This document shows, one piece after another, positions 63,366 to 64,000 of a stretch of DNA of 64,000 nt. How positions within the stretch are numbered: the first letter of the stretch is position 1; the number at the start of each line of letters is the position of its first letter. The translations under genes were made by a program, and so were the position numbers. Under the pieces are notes generated by a model. The model was not told the DNA's origin. It searched no databases and worked only from the letters and a program-made list of their open reading frames with translations. Source of the DNA: Nemophila menziesii (Eukaryota; Streptophyta; Magnoliopsida; Boraginales; Hydrophyllaceae); assembly GCA_029959085.1 (NCBI GenBank), contig JARWIR010000018.1, positions 15,685,001 to 15,749,000 on the forward strand, read 5' to 3'.

Positions 63366-64000
63366 GTGCTTTATATGGGTCTTTTGGGAGCCTCTTTTGT
63401 GTTTTCAAGCGATTTTTCGGACTTTTTTAATCGTTCTTTTTTCGGGTTTTCAGGGCCTCTTCGTGCTTTTTACAGGTTTTTTATGGGGGTGCCAGGGTTT
63501 TCGGGGGTCGTTAGGGGGTTTCCGAGGGGTTTTGGGAGGGTCTCCAAAGTGCTTTTTGACGGTCCTTAAACGTATTTTTGGGCGTTTTTGGGGATATTGG
63601 GGGCTTTTCAAGGGGTCTTTTAGGGCCCTTGGGTGCTTTCCGGGGGTTTTTAGCGGTTTCGACGGGTTCTGGGGGGTTATTTCGGGGTTTCTGGGGGTTC
63701 TGTTGGGGTTTTTAGGGGTTTTTGGTGCTTTTTATGGGTTTTTTGGGAGCCTCTTTTGTGTTTTCAAGCGATTTTTCTGAATTTTTTAATCGTCCTTTTT
63801 TCGGGTTTTCAGGGCCTCGTCGTGCTTTTTACGGGTTTTTGAGGGGGGTGCCAGGGTTTTCGGGGGTCGTTAGGGGGTTCCGAGGTGTTTTGGGAGGGTC
63901 TCCAAAGTGCTTTTTGACGGTCCTTAAACGTATTTTTGGGCGTTTTTGGGGATATTGGGGGCTTTTCAAGGGGTCTTTTAGGGCCCTTGGGTGCTTTCCG
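63366..64000 (+). repeat. HOR-6 block, copy 3 (cut by window end)
   Basis: Third, partial copy, with GGGCCTCTTCGTGC, TTTTTACAGG and TTTTCTGAATTTTTT. It continues past the window edge. Confidence 0.7.

Larger units (their letters stand above)
51974..64000 (+). repeat. 358-bp satellite array, right block
   Basis: Same satellite, same orientation, resuming inside a monomer directly after the 3' LTR and running off the window end; about 34 monomer lengths. The first five bases (GTTTC) are the target-site duplication. The block carries the same monomer variants and the same HOR family as the sequence left of the retrotransposon, so the two blocks were one array before the insertion. No gene is supported here. 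Confidence 0.97.

Noticed and set aside
63112..63408. Minus-strand Pro/Lys-rich frames (also at 24618-24800, 30579-30773, 38146-38358, 39555-39767).
   Set aside because: Low-complexity reverse complements of the satellite that open or close with single-base monomer variants. They are not conserved across monomers as coding sequence.
1..64000. rDNA intergenic-spacer repeats.
   Set aside because: No 18S, 5.8S, 25S or 5S sequence is present and the array exceeds 46 kb without interruption, longer than expected for spacer sub-repeats.

Overview
The window is almost entirely satellite DNA from what looks like a plant nuclear genome. A tandem repeat with a 358-bp monomer fills positions 1-46220 and 51974-64000, about 129 and 34 monomer lengths. 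Every monomer lies in the same orientation. The + strand is strongly G/T-biased: a hand count on one consensus monomer gives about 9% A and 14% C. I see no gene, rRNA, tRNA or CRISPR array. The many medium-length + strand reading frames are by-products of the low A content and of a monomer length that is not a multiple of three (358 = 3 x 119 + 1), so the same peptide runs recur shifted by one frame per monomer.

The monomer has internal structure. Four segments of 97, 85, 84 and 92 bp begin with variants of GTGCTTTTTAYGGG and end with variants of GGGGTTTTNAGGG, so the 358-bp unit probably arose from four copies of a ~90-bp ancestor. On top of this lies a changing set of higher-order repeats (HORs): a three/four-monomer HOR (1079-1467 bp) in the first 14.3 kb, a 687-bp dimer at 15-16.4 kb, a 7/8-monomer block at 17.8-22.8 kb, a 1769-bp HOR at 29.2-32.7 kb, a four-monomer 1387-1410-bp HOR on both sides of the insertion, and a trailing block recurring at 57.6, 60.9 and 63.4 kb. 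A 3.2-kb block at 33.4 kb recurs 8.5 kb downstream with one replaced monomer, which looks like gene conversion or unequal exchange.

The only non-satellite sequence is one complete, very young LTR retrotransposon at 46221-51973 (5753 bp). It has two 1629-bp LTRs starting TG and ending CA, a GTTTC target-site duplication, an initiator-Met tRNA primer binding site and a polypurine tract. Comparing the LTRs by eye I found one difference. The 2495-bp internal region has no gag-pol coding capacity, so the element is non-autonomous (LARD-type). The Met primer site, several extra polypurine tracts and a cluster of near-palindromic GC-rich motifs in the LTR resemble plant Ty1/copia elements of the Sirevirus type; that placement is inference. 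Removing the element and one GTTTC restores a continuous monomer and the local HOR order.

The layout fits the interior of a heterochromatic block (centromeric, pericentromeric, knob or subtelomeric; the sequence does not say which). The host species cannot be named from this window.
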